The notes beneath the pieces are model-generated. The model saw only the letters and a list, made by a program, of their open reading frames with translations, searched no databases and was not told where the DNA came from. From Roridomyces roridus (Eukaryota > Basidiomycota > Agaricomycetes > Agaricales > Mycenaceae): 64,000 nt of DNA. Below are positions 10,985 through 21,452 of this stretch, in pieces; positions within the stretch are counted from its first letter, which is position 1; the number at the start of each line of letters is the position of its first letter. The stretch is taken from contig JARKIF010000016.1 in the NCBI GenBank assembly GCA_029378245.1, positions 372,001-436,000 on the forward strand. The letters are read 5' to 3'. Position numbers and translations under genes: made by a program.

Positions 10985-11189
10985 ACGGGGGCCTAGCGAG
11001 CACAAGAATTGCCTTATAGATAGGGGTATTAGTGTTTATTCCCATATATGGCAGGACATGCATATAGGTAGCTGTCATGTAGCCTGGGTCCCCAGTTCTC
11101 ACTGTTGACTCCAGGCAAGTACTTTACTGCACTTCGATACATGAGTTCTCACTGTTGACTCCAATTCATCTGTGCTTCCTGCTTCAACA
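10985..11189 (+). repeat. diverged LTR remnant, opposite orientation
   Basis: The plus strand shows agctgtcatgtagcctgggtccccag...ctcactgttgactcc twice, 50 bp apart, and ends ttcatctgtgcttcctgcttcaaca, the same end as the copia 5' LTR read on the minus strand. The outer LTR start is not recognisable, so this is a decayed solo LTR or fragment. Confidence 0.6.
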
Positions 11190-12193
11190 GCACTATTGTC
11201 CTGCACCTTTGTTGTCTCCTATTGTCATGTCTAAACCGTGTTCTTCATAGAAGCCTGTCATGATCTGACAGTTCACTGATCGAAAACTCCTTCCCTCATC
11301 CACGCTGTCGTTCATAAATATGAAACTGTCCCACATCTTTAAATAATGTCCTCTGCTTCTTCCTCAATCCGATCGAGATGGGTTCCTATGACTTTAACGC
11401 TGTACGGCGCCAATGTATATCAGGTTTATTTGGCATTATCACGTGCACAAATAGGTCAGTGCGTGACAGGTGTCACTGGTTGGACTCCATCTCCCTCCTC
11501 CAACTTTTTGTCTCTCCTTGGAGTCCTTCGTCCCGGAGTTCTGGTCAATCTTTGTCTGGTTGTCCTTATCCGGCATTCCAGACAGCCTCCGATCCGGCAC
11601 CTAACACAAGGGAAATGGGCCTGTTGCATGTTGAACATTGGTATCAATTTTACTTGATTCTTACTTGACCATTACAGCCTTTACTTTTCCGTGTTTCTCT
11701 GCAATATAGACTCACTTACCCACCTTTTCCCGAGATCTTTGCTATTTTCTAGTTTACTTATATACGGGCTCACTTCTTGTATTTCTGTAGCTTGAATTGT
11801 GAACCCGATTACTTGTCCATTCTCAACATCAAGGGCCGGGTCTGTCAAATTTTCCTTTCCCGTGTGATGATGTTAAACTTACTTTTGCAGTGACGTGTAA
11901 CACCCAGCCATTCTCATTGGATACCAAGCACACCAAACCAAATGGCCATCAAACTCCCATATGGTGTGATGGTTGCTGAACCTTTAGGTTTGGCCTTAAT
12001 AAGAATTCCTTGTCCCATGGTTAGTGGCTGTGTCAGCGCTTAATGGGCGCTTTTCTGTAATAGAACCTTTCTGTGGTTAGTGGCTGTGATACCTTGTGGA
12101 TACCTGTTGGGCCGCGCATGACCCTCTGTAGTTGCGCAGCAGACTGCAGTGTGTAAGTTTATTTTCCTTCTGCTCACAAACCAGCATTATGCA
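11190..12193. other. non-coding stretch
   Basis: No gene supported. Short frames at 11346-11668 overlap in different frames and share no domain. Two copies of a ggttagtggctgtg motif occur near 12018 and 12074. Confidence 0.4.
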
Positions 12194-12196
12194 TTA

Positions 12197-12711
12197 CACA
12201 GGGGGGAAGGCATCTTTTCCGCAGAGCGGAAATTTTATATTTCCCACAGGGGGGAAGGCATCTTTTCCGCAGTGCGGAAATACTTTATTTACTCAACATT
12301 TCCGCAGTATTTCCGCAACATTTCCGCCAGCTCCAAAAATAGGTGATAAAAATCAAAATCAGCCAATTTGGCAGAGAATCTGACGATTATGTAATGAAAT
12401 CAACACATTTCCGCCATGCGGAAATGTTGCGGAAATCATGCGGAAATACTGCGGAAATGTAAAATTTCTGCATGGCAGAAAAGATGCCTTCCCCCCTGTG
12501 TCCGCAGTATTTCCGCATGATTTCCGCAACATTTCCGTATGGCGGAAATGTGTTGATTCCATTACATAAGCATCAGATTCTCTGCTAAATTGGCTGATTT
12601 TGATTTTTATCACCCATTTTTGGAGCTGGCGGAAATGTTGCGGAAATATTGCGGAAATGCTGTGTAAATAAAGTATTTCCGCAATGCGGAAAAGATGCAT
12701 TCCCCCCTGTG
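12197..12711 (-). mobile_element. CACAG-end MITE, outer copy split by an inner copy
   Basis: The outer element begins CACAGGGGGG at 12197, is interrupted at 12245, resumes after 12503 and ends CCCCCCTGTG at 12711. It is flanked by TTA on both sides (12194-12196 and 12712-12714). Subtracting the inner element and one 3-bp duplication leaves exactly 256 bp, the same length as the inner copy. Relative to copy 1 it lies in the reverse orientation. Confidence 0.85.
12245..12500 (+). mobile_element. CACAG-end MITE, inner copy (256 bp)
   Basis: A complete element with CACAG...CTGTG ends and a TCC target duplication (12242-12244 and 12501-12503) created in the body of the outer copy. It is nearly identical to 2396-2640 except for one extra 11-bp atcatgcggaa unit, which shows internal repeat-unit variation. 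Confidence 0.9.
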
Positions 12712-12921
12712 TTACCGTGCATAGAACTACACCACTCACAGTGACAGCCGAACACATGCGCGGTGGTGGGCTGTTGAACTTTGGGCTTTCTCTGAATGCA
12801 GTGATTCTCTTGTACATGTTCGAGCCTGAGGCCTGACGCACCGTCGGCCTCTCTGCTTTGGCGTGCGGACATGGGGAGCTGCTTTGGTGTGTTCCCCCGC
12901 CGTGTTCAAGTACTGTACTAA

Positions 12922-13070
12922 GGCTCCATTCGGATAACATTACTTTCTGACACTTTGGAGCATTTCACCGCCAAACAGAAAATGACCATTACTTTCCATC
13001 ACCGGAAATGGTAGCGGAAGTAACGAAAGATTGCTAAAGTAACCGGAAGTAACGCGATCCGAATGGAGCC
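12922..13070. mobile_element. Harbinger-like MITE (149 bp)
   Basis: Perfect inverted ends GGCTCCATTCGGAT / ATCCGAATGGAGCC are flanked by TAA on both sides (12919-12921, 13071-13073). A GG start and TAA duplication are typical of PIF/Harbinger MITEs. The interior holds repeated taccgga/gtaac-type motifs and no coding frame. Confidence 0.75.
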
Positions 13071-13073
13071 TAA

Positions 13074-13901
13074 GTATTACAACCATTTGTTCAGGTGACG
13101 GGTGACGACCAAAATTTGGGGCTCGGCAGCTCGGAGAACTGTGATTTCCTGTCAATTATTGACGGCATGCGTGATCCGACTGATATAATCAGACCATATA
13201 TGGCAATTTGATCTGATGGCCGCTCGGTGAACTTCTTATCCGGTGAACTTCTGCGGTGACGGGTGACACCCAGTGAATAAATGGTCGTAATAGTACAGTA
13301 TGTTTTCTGGCCTTGCAATTGGTTGCTACGTGGATGTGTGTGCCCCCGCAAAAGGCATGCACTCTTTGGGGTCATGGTCTGTGACGCGAGGCCAAAATAT
13401 CGATGTATCTACGTGGGGTGATGTCCCGTGTCCCTCCCTACCCGGAGACATCCCTGGAGAGCCGTCACTGAATGAGCTATGGTCAACTATGGCTGGGCAA
13501 AATTTCATCTCCAATCCCTCTGGTAAACCAGCACTGAAATATACCTACCTACAAGTTTTGAGATGTTCTCCTGTGCTCATGTATCTAGATTCTACTAGCC
13601 AGTAGCACAACTAGTACGACATAGGAAATTTATTGAACTTTTGTGCTCTGCTTGCCTGCAATGGATAACCGGGACATGAAATTCCAAAGGTTCGGCGCTC
13701 GCCGCTTGCGGCCTTACTCATATCACTCACATCATGCATACCAATAATTGACGGAAATCTCAGATCGAAGATGAGCAGGAAGAGACGTGTCACATAGAAC
13801 CGAAAGTATTGAGCGGCTTGGTAGAAGACGCCGATCGAACCTCTGAATGTATGAGAATATTCTGTTGAGTGGAGGTACTAGTCGAATATATAATACAGAT
13901 T
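13074..13901. other. non-coding stretch
   Basis: A cggtgacgggtgac motif occurs at about 13097 and 13252. A 101-codon open frame at 13300-13605 has no family features. I see no other structure. Confidence 0.4.
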
Positions 13902-14850
13902 TCATGATCCACGAGAGTCTCCAGTCTTACTGACAGCTCCGGCTGCGCCACCAGGTCTCGAAGGCTCCTCAGTGCCGCCAAAAACATTTCCGAGACTCGC
14001 GCGCAGTGCATGATAGACAGTCTGGTGCGGGGCTGGGTGGATCGAGTTGACGGTATGCAAGTGTATGAGCCCTGTTAGCGGGGAGAATGTGTATGTCGAG
14101 TTGCTACCCACAGTCAGCTGGAGCAGACGCGGAGACAAGGTTCTCACACTTCCCAATCGCCGGGGGCACCACTGACGCGGGCAATGCCGGACACACCGAG
14201 TCCGACAAATAAGCTCTTGTCGCGGCTCTTCCGACGCGGTTTGAGCATTTGTAGATCTGACTCGCCGTGAGTGTTCACAGAGACTTTATTGAGAACGACC
14301 TTGAGGTCCGAGTAGAGGGCATTCAGTGTGTGTCTGACAAACACCGAAGATGTAAAGTACAAAGGTGCGCCTAAACCGAATTCAGTAAATGGCAGCCTTG
14401 AAAAATTGCTACTTGCCCTCAACATTCAACGTCTTGGGAAACGGCGCAGGAAGCTCAACGGGTGGTGTGTACGAGAGACGGATATTCTCCGAGTAGATGG
14501 TGTCAACGTCCTGGTCAACGCCAGACAGATAATCGAGCGGATTGGCATTTGCAACGGGAAGGTAGACAAGGCCTGTTGTGAAGAATTCAGGTAGAGTGTT
14601 TTGAATGAGGTAGATCGCGCGGCCTGGTGCTGCACTGAGCGTGTTGAATGCGTCGGATTAAAAGAAGCTCGCCTGTGCGAATCTCCCATTCTTCGTCAGA
14701 AATTTCGCGTGTGGTTTTAGGATCAGGCGGGCCAGTGTCGGGAGGTAGATGTGAGCGCAGGCCAAGTGCTGCTTCGGACGCGTGAGAGCGGAACTGTGAA
14801 GGACGACGGAGAGCGAGCAAGAGCCGACGATTATGAGAGAGAGCAGACAT
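13902..14850 (-). CDS. C6orf136/DUF2358-like mitochondrial protein, 269 aa
   Basis: Exons (minus strand): 14850-14673, 14623-14417, 14370-14148, 14103-13902. The first two introns begin with GC (CAG|GCGAGC and GAGG|GCAAGT) and end with AG; the third is GT-AG. Every join restores one frame. The N-terminus is Arg/Ser-rich and lacks acids for about 20 residues, which fits a mitochondrial presequence. The body has a pattern I associate with the DUF2358/C6orf136 fold: a conserved segment around YLSGVDQDVDTIYSENIRL, a central F.G.GVSG.ARV strand and a C-terminal YTFSPLTGLI.LH..NSIHPAPH. The biochemical role of that family is unknown. It is head to head with the myosin light-chain gene, 70 bp apart, so the two probably share a promoter region. 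The family call is moderate; the gene model is strong. Confidence 0.7.
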
Positions 14851-14920
14851 TAGACATAACCGCGAAGACGCGTCTTCGGCACACAGCCACACATCACTAT
14901 CTTTCTTTTGATCCACTTTC

Positions 14921-15488
14921 ATGGTTGGTGCACCATTTGGTTGCTCGTCCCGCCTAACACGCCTCAGAGCGACAACGCGGAATACAAAGAGGCATTTGCT
15001 CTATTCGACAAACGCGGCACCGGTGCTGTCCCCCGCCAGACCCTCGGCGACCTCCTGCGTGCCCTCGGCCAAAACCCCACACAAAGCGAGGTCGCAGAGA
15101 TCGTCGCCGCTGCTCCCCCAGACGTCGATTACAAGACATTCCTTGCCATTCTAAATCGGCCAGACGGATTCAAGCCCGCTGGCACGCCTGGTGCGTTTGT
15201 TGCCCTGACCCCATTTCCGTGCTAATTGTGCTGCACAGAGGAATTCATCCGGGGATTCCAAGTGTTTGACAAGGAGGGCAATGGTTTCATCGGCGCAGGC
15301 GAGCTGCGCTACGTATTGACGCAGTTGGGCGAGAAGATGACGGATCAGGAGGTCGACGAGCTGCTCAAAGGCGTTCAGATTGGCGCGTGCGTGCCAGTCC
15401 CAATTTACATCCAAGCCACTCACGACTACTTTTCAGCGACGGCAATGTGAATTACGAGTCTTTTGTGCGTACGATTCTGAGCCAGTAG
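14921..15488 (+). CDS. CDC4: essential myosin light chain (Cdc4/Mlc1 type), 141 aa
   Basis: An EF-hand protein of calmodulin fold that binds the IQ motifs of myosin II (and often myosin V) and acts at the cytokinetic ring. The first exon is only the ATG (14921-14923), followed by a 44-nt intron. The other exons are 14968-15190, 15239-15386 and 15437-15488. The spliced protein starts [20 protein letters not shown] and is 141 residues, the same length as fission yeast Cdc4. It has N- and C-lobes, with a second EF-like loop [14 protein letters not shown]; several loop acids are replaced, so calcium binding is probably weak, as usual for essential light chains. The likely partner heavy chain is encoded in this window at 39709-45486. 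Confidence 0.92.
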
Positions 15489-15509
15489 TGTTGTGTATAA
15501 TGTAATTGC

Positions 15510-17168
15510 CTAATCCTCGGAGATGTATCCGTCCTCGTCCGCCTCCCCATCAAGCCCCTCTGCCTTCGTTGCCAGCATTTGGACCACCAGCTGCCCTCCT
15601 CCCTTGAGACAGTCGATGGACCCAACCGTCGATTTTCCCCATAGGATCTCCTGCCTTGGATAAGCCAGCACAAGCCGGAAACCCCACCACAGGTCGGCAC
15701 CCACCGCCTCGACCTGCTCCTCCATGCCACGTTCAACGTCACTGTGTCCTCCGGGCGATACGAGTGTATCTGCCGTGCAGTCCGCGAGTTGCGTGTCCAC
15801 AAATGCGTACAGCGCGGTCAGCGAGCGAGTTTCTGCAAACCTTCGAACCACCCGGCCACCGTCCGGGAGACGGATGGCGAGCCTCACACCCTCTACATCC
15901 TCCTTCTCGTCCTTGAGAACACGCTTCGCCCACCTTCGCCACATGTCTCGCTCCCCAGCTCTCTTCTCCAACTCAGCCGCTTCGTGTTCCCTTCGTGCGG
16001 CCTCTTGTTCCTGGGCCACACGTGCAGCTTCCGCCTCTCTGGCTGCCAGAGCTTCTGCCTGCATGAGTGCCTCGATCCGCGCACCATCCTTTGCCGCCGT
16101 CTCACGGAACGCTCGGTCCTGTGCCTCTCGCAGGGCGCGGTCTGTAGCTGCCGTGTGTTGTGCAGCGCGTAGTCCGGCGAGAAAAGGTTGAACTCTGGGG
16201 AGGAGCTGCGTCTCGAGATGTGTTACAAGAGTCGTTGGGGCGGTGGTGCTACTTGGCGGGCCTTGGTGGCGGGACAAGACAGTGAGAGCTGGGGTAGTCG
16301 ACGTTCGGGAGCCACGGCGAGGTTGGAGCGCTAAAAAGGCGACAAAGGGATAGGTGGTGGCCTGGAGCTTGAGTGCGGCGCTGTAGGCCTCGCGGTCACG
16401 AACGTCCCCACCCCAGACGAGTATATCGTTGCTGTGCAGTAAACGAACTAGTGTCGGATCTGTGAGAGTGATCCTATGTTCCACAATTCAAGCAGCTGCA
16501 TGCATGAAAGCAGATATCACTCACCGCTTAAACTCGGAGACATGGTCGTGCTCCTCACTGACAAGCACAATGCACGCAATGCGGGCGTCGCGCTGGCACA
16601 ATCTTAACGCGTCTTCGTACGTGCCAAGGGTAAAGTCGGGTAGAACTTTGCGGTCGTTGGTCCGGTGAGTGAGGGTTGAAGGCCCTGCAGCGCCCGTTTC
16701 CACCCCAGACGCGCTGGCGCTAAAACATTGGGCACCCGTCTCTTCCTCGAGCTCGCGCACCCAACGGTCAGCTCCACCATCCCGACGCGGAGGGGTCCGT
16801 CTCGGTCGGAACAAGGCGAGATTGAATGCAAAGGGGCGCGGAAGTGGGATACGCAGGAAACCAAACACGAAGCGAAAGAGGGTCGACAGAAGTTGCAACG
16901 GCCAAACAAGTAGATTAGAGAAGGAAAAGGTCCATGCTGAGTTACGTGGCGCTATTGGCTGGTGCTGCTCGGTATCGTCAATGCCGAAAGACTCTACGGA
17001 AACCGGTGGTGGAGGTGGTGCAGCAGCGTTTCCGAAGATGAGGTCTGCGGCGCGCTGGACATCCCAGTCTACGGACTCGAGGACAGCGACGGCAACGTCG
17101 TCGGCACCGTGTGTCAAGTCCAGGAGCTGGGTGAGTGCGGCTTGCTGGGCCGCAGTAAGGTGGTCCAT
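15510..17168 (-). CDS. UBX-domain ERAD adaptor (FAF2/Ubx2/Ubx3 type), 535 aa
   Basis: Exons 17168-16525 and 16473-15510 join in frame through a 51-nt intron. Order of domains: N-terminal UBA (about residues 1-45, ending DVQRAADLIF), a hydrophobic hairpin at about 80-115 that would insert into the ER or lipid-droplet membrane, a UAS thioredoxin-like domain (HILVWGGDVRDREAY... region, roughly 190-330), a long Ala/Glu/Arg coiled coil, and a C-terminal UBX domain (about 425-520, with RLPDGGRVVRRF). Known family members recruit Cdc48/p97 to the ER membrane for protein degradation. It diverges from the WASP gene with 132 bp between start codons. Confidence 0.9.
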
Positions 17169-17300
17169 GAAATGATTCGAGATGATTGTTTGATTCTAAA
17201 CTTGATCCCGGCTTGGCTCTTACCACCACCGCGACAACCCAAACACCTCGTCGTTCTCCTCCTGCTCCTCCTTCTCGTCAGGGAATTAACGAATTAACAA

Positions 17301-18731
17301 ATGCCCTCCCAATCGACTCTCAACACAGACGAGAAAAATAAAGTCAAGGCATCAATTTCTGACAAGATTCTATATGCCGCCTTGGCACGCATCTACTATG
17401 CGCATCCGCAGCCGAACGAGTGGGCGTACGCTGGCCTGCAGGGTGCACTCGCCTTTGTCAAGGACAACACCAAGAACACGCATGCCTTTCGCATGGTCGA
17501 TCTCACCGGCACCCGCGGTGTCATTTGGGAATACGAGCTTTACGACGGGCTAGATTACTTTGCCGACCGCGCCTTTTTCCATTCCTTTGCAGCAGATGTG
17601 GGTCATTCCGCTTCTTTCGTCAGCCTCTTGCTCACGTATCCCAGGAATGCATGATAGGGTTCGTCTTTGCCGACGAGAAGGAGGCAAAGACCCTTTGGAA
17701 AAAGGTGCTTGCCAAGAAAGACAGCAAGAGTTGTGCGTTCTCTACGTTGTGCGCCGTCGTATATTCTCTTACAATCCCCAGCGAAACTGGCGGCGGAAAA
17801 GAAGAAGAAGGCAAGCAAGGGTGGAAAAATCGACAAATCCATGATATCCGGCCCAGCGTCGGGCTCCTTCGTGCATGTTGCGCACATGGGCTACAATGAA
17901 GAATCAGGCTTCACATCGACTGGTGTAGACCCGTCATGGACTGCCTTCCTTGGTCAGGTCGAAAACTTGGGCATTGACAAGAAAATCATTGCCAAAGAAA
18001 TGGACTTTATCAAGGAATTCGTGACCCAGAACCAAGCTGCGGTGCCCTCCAAGGAACCCAAGAAACCCAAACCACCTCCACCGCCGTCCCGGCGAACACA
18101 TGCGCAAACAGACAGCACATCTTCGGTCGTTGCTGCGCCTGCGCCGCCGCCACCACCACCACCGCGGGGTAGTCGGGCATCGCAACCTCCGCCACCCCCC
18201 ACCCGTGCCTCTGTCACTCCTGCGCGTCCCGTGCCCGCAGCAACGTCACCACCACCGCCACCTACGCGCCCCGCAGCGCGTAATACAGCTGTACCACAGC
18301 CACCACCACGTCCAACTAGCACTGCCCCGCCCGCCCCGCCGCCGCCGCCCCGTCCTGCACCTAGTAATGCAGCGCCTCCCCCGCCTCCTCCTCCTCCACC
18401 GCCACCGCCTCCCCCATCCGCTGGCACTGGGGCACCTCCTCCTCCTCCACCACCACCTCCTCCCCCAGCTGGTGGTGGTGGCGCATTGGCGGGTCTGCCT
18501 CCTCCACAACCGGGACGGGGGGCCCTTCTCGAGTCCATTCAAGGCAAGGGTATTCATTCCCTGCGCCCCGCCTCGTCAACGCCACGCCCACCTCCTGTCG
18601 AGGAACCAGCGACGCCATCGAATGGGGGTGGTGGAGCTGACCTTACTACCGCGCTTGCAGAGGCTCTCATGTTACGCAACCGCAAGCTTGGGGACTCAGA
18701 CTCTGAAGGGGAGGATTCGGACTGGGAGTAA
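17301..18731 (+). CDS. LAS17: WASP/Las17 actin-nucleation promoter, 443 aa
   Basis: Exons 17301-17597, 17645-17729 and 17782-18731. The protein has an N-terminal WH1/EVH1 domain (about residues 15-125, with a cysteine-methionine join at the first splice), a central GTPase-binding-like segment ([15 protein letters not shown]), a very long proline-rich region (about 215-390, runs of up to 12 prolines), a WH2 motif ([19 protein letters not shown]) that binds G-actin, and an acidic tail ending [10 protein letters not shown] that binds Arp2/3. This is the standard order for WASP/Las17, which drives endocytic actin patches. The polyproline DNA is a C-rich low-complexity run, so open frames on the opposite strand are meaningless. 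Confidence 0.93.
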
Positions 18732-18849
18732 TTCGATGAAATGGGACTGCAACTGCACACACGAGATTATGCACCCTCGAAAGTTAGGGGCTTGTCATGT
18801 CTTATGTAATTCGGAATGGAGCTTTTCCGCTCACTTGTTCTCTTCCACC

Positions 18850-19287
18850 ATGTCTCTGTCGATTCTCCTCATCAACGGCCCCAATCTCAACTTGCTGGGC
18901 ACTCGCGAGCCCGAGGTGTATGGGGCTGCAACATTATCTGACGTCGTCGATGCCTGCACCGCCACCGCCAATAGTGCAGGCGCAACGCTCACTGCGTTCC
19001 AGAGTAACCACGAAGGAGCGATAGTAGACCGGATACACCAGGCCAAGCTCGACGGAGTCGACGGCATCGTAATCAACCCCGGCGCCTATACGCACACTAG
19101 CGTTGCGATTCGCGATGCCTTCCTTGGTGTCGACATCCCGTTCATCGAGGTTCATGTCTCCAATGTCCATGCCAGAGAAGCCTTCCGACACAATTCTTAT
19201 TTATCGGACAAGGCAGTAGCTGTCCTCGCTGGCCTGGGCGTCAAAGGATACGGTGATTCCAGCTCGCTCTTGCATTCGCTGTTCTAA
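18850..19287 (+). CDS. type II 3-dehydroquinate dehydratase, 145 aa
   Basis: An intronless 145-residue protein of the small dodecameric type II dehydroquinase family (bacterial AroQ, fungal QutE/QA-2), which removes water from 3-dehydroquinate. Visible motifs: [17 protein letters not shown] with the catalytic Arg and Tyr, [23 protein letters not shown], and [14 protein letters not shown] with the catalytic His. Fungi make shikimate with the type I domain of the pentafunctional AROM protein, so this stand-alone enzyme more likely serves quinate catabolism; no other quinate genes are next to it. Lack of introns in an intron-rich region is compatible with an old bacterial origin. It is tail to tail with the first PLP decarboxylase, 60 bp apart. 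Confidence 0.93.
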   Translation: MSLSILLINGPNLNLLGTREPEVYGAATLSDVVDACTATANSAGATLTAFQSNHEGAIVDRIHQAKLDGVDGIVINPGAYTHTSVAIRDAFLGVDIPFIEVHVSNVHAREAFRHNSYLSDKAVAVLAGLGVKGYGDSSSLLHSLF

Positions 19288-19347
19288 AATTTCTCAGAGT
19301 ACGCCGTGCAGCATGTCGCGACAAGTTTTAAGAAACGTGTGTAACAT

Positions 19348-20903
19348 CTATATAACGTATTCCCGCACAACCCTCTCCAGTTCTGCGATCACGAGTGCAG
19401 AATCCCGCTCAACATCGACTCGCCAAGTGCTCACCGCGATCCTGGTCGCGGGAGCTCCGTCCCATACAGTTCCAGATACGTATATTGACCGAGAGGCATT
19501 CAGTCGGGACACGAGCTGAGCATTCAGAAGCGGTGAGCGCGCGCGGAAGAGGACGATGATGTATATGTGAGCAAGATCCGTATTTTGAGGAAGCAGTTCG
19601 TAAGAGTCGGACGCGAGAAGGAACGAGGCGATAGATCGACAGAGTTCGATCTGGCGTTCCAGTAATTCACGATACCAGGTGCGGCCATATGCCACAAGTG
19701 AGGCGTAAACGGGCAACGCACGAAGACGCCGACTGCATTCAATGCCTAGATTGTGGGCGGAGGGTATCTCGGAAGGATCTGCCGTTGGAACTTTTCCATT
19801 TTGGAACACGGCTTGTTGCAGCGAGAGGTGCCGGCTAAAGAAGAAACCACAGTCGTACGGAACGTTGAGTAGTTTGTGGGCATCTCCTGCTATCGAGTCG
19901 GCAAGTTGGATGGAATGCACTCCCTCGACGATGGTGGCATGAGATTCGCTCGGAGAGAGCACCCGAGCCTGCAGACCGAACGCTGAAGGAAATAAGCGCC
20001 ATGTTTCCAAGATGAGCAAAAGGCAAAACCTCCATCGACATGGATCCACGCCCCATACTTGTCCGCTAGAAACCGAATCTCCCTCATGTCGTCGCGCGAG
20101 GTCGCGAACCGACCCGTGTTCACTTCGCCGGCACTGATGACGATGATACTAGCCGCATCCGGTTGTGCCAACTTTTCCTCCAGCGCGCCCAGGTCAAATC
20201 GCCATGGCTCCTCTTTGCTGAGCGGTATCTCAATAACGGCATCTACACCGATACCAGTCGCACCGGCAGCCTTGCGAATAGATGAATGGGGCAGGGTGGT
20301 CAAAACCTGGATTGTTCGAATGCCAGCGCGAACAGACGCGGCAACGAGACCAATTTGCGCCACGCTGCAGTCGGTGGGAGGGGACCGGCGGCGCCCTGCA
20401 GTCGCGACACAAAATTCGCGTCCCAGGGTCAAGCCCAATATATTAGACGCAGTGCATCCAGTGGTGAAGGTCCTGCCACGAAAGTCATCTTGGTCGATGG
20501 CGAGAAGCTGCTGGAGAAGGCTGGATCGAGAGCGATTGGTAGTTCACCTTGGAGCATGAAGACAATGAATGCACCTCAGTGCAGCGTTTTCAAGCTGCGC
20601 GGCGATGGACGAATGTGGGTCAGAAAGTTGGACATTCTGATCATAGCCGCTGCACAAGAGATCGGCAAACTGTGCAGCCGGGGTACAGCCGCCCGTGACA
20701 AAACCGTAGTAGTTGGCGCTGATATTAAAGGCAGGAGCTATCTCGTCGACTAGATGCTGCCAGATCTTTTCCAGGCCGATGCCTGCTGCTGGAATGGACA
20801 TTGGCAGAGATGTCTCGGCGTATCGAATTGCATCCAGCGGCGGGAGGGCATCGCGCGGGCCCTCAGCAATAGTCGATATGAAGTGGTTAAGACTGAGCGG
20901 CAT
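19348..20903 (-). CDS. PLP-dependent amino-acid decarboxylase, copy 1, 484 aa
   Basis: Exons 20903-20575, 20520-20030 and 19982-19348. This is a group II (aromatic L-amino acid/tyrosine/glutamate type) decarboxylase fold: substrate/PLP pocket motif FTTGCTASN, WIHVDGAFG formed across the second intron, and the Schiff-base lysine in GDAHKLLNVPYDCG. The substrate cannot be told from the sequence. I chose the ATG at 20903; an ATG at 20936 in the same frame would overlap the start of the ATP synthase f gene on the other strand. A paralogue with the same two intron positions lies at 21453-23036 in opposite orientation, so the pair arose by inverted duplication around the ATP synthase gene. Confidence 0.88.
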
Positions 20904-20934
20904 TAGAGCTGTTTGCGATGATTTGGTCCGCATC

Positions 20935-21374
20935 ATGCACCCTTCACCTCTCCGCCGTCAGCTCAACGGCCTAGTGCCGCCCAAAATTGCTACACCTGGC
21001 CTCGTCGTGCGCGCCCTACCTTTTTACTCCTCACTCAGTCTTGACCTCGCCTAGTCTGGCAACTCCGGGGGAGGACTGGCCCCCCTCGTCGACTTTTACT
21101 CGAAACTCCCGAAAGGGCCTGCCCCACAGCGCTACGGCGGCATAAAGGGCCGGTTCTTCAGCGGCAAGAACGCTTCTGGCGCGCCAGTTCTCGCCATTAT
21201 CGGCGGGCTGTTTCTCATCGGATATACCATCGACTACCAGCGTGCGTATGCTGATTCTTATGCTTGCTACCTTGCTCATGGTTGTTTCACAGTCCACCTG
21301 AGTACGCTTTCACTTTTCCTCGTGTTCCAGCTGATTCTGGTGTTACAGAGCACCACAAGAACCACGCCCACTAG
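20935..21374 (+). CDS. ATP17: mitochondrial ATP synthase subunit f, 97 aa
   Basis: Four exons: 20935-21006, 21055-21241, 21293-21301 (only 9 nt) and 21349-21374. The spliced protein contains LVPPKIATP, then DFYSKLPKGPAPQRYGG, FFSGKNASGAP, one membrane helix (LAIIGGLFLIGYTID) and a His/Lys tail HLKHHKNHAH, the pattern of fungal subunit f of the Fo sector. It sits in the inner membrane at the base of the peripheral stalk and helps dimerisation. The start codon lies 31 bp from that of the divergent decarboxylase, so promoters must overlap. It is an essential housekeeping gene framed by two paralogous decarboxylases. Confidence 0.9.
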
Positions 21375-21452
21375 AGCTGTATATAGAAGATTGTGCGCAT
21401 GAGAATGAGAAACCATTTGTCAAATCACTCACTCGTGATCTCTTCCTGAACC

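Noticed and set aside
13300..13605. 101-codon open frame
   Set aside because: No family features, no splice signals and no codon-like composition compared with real genes nearby.
17954..18557. Long minus-strand frames rich in Gly and Val
   Set aside because: They are the complement of the WASP proline-rich DNA and contain only low-complexity sequence.
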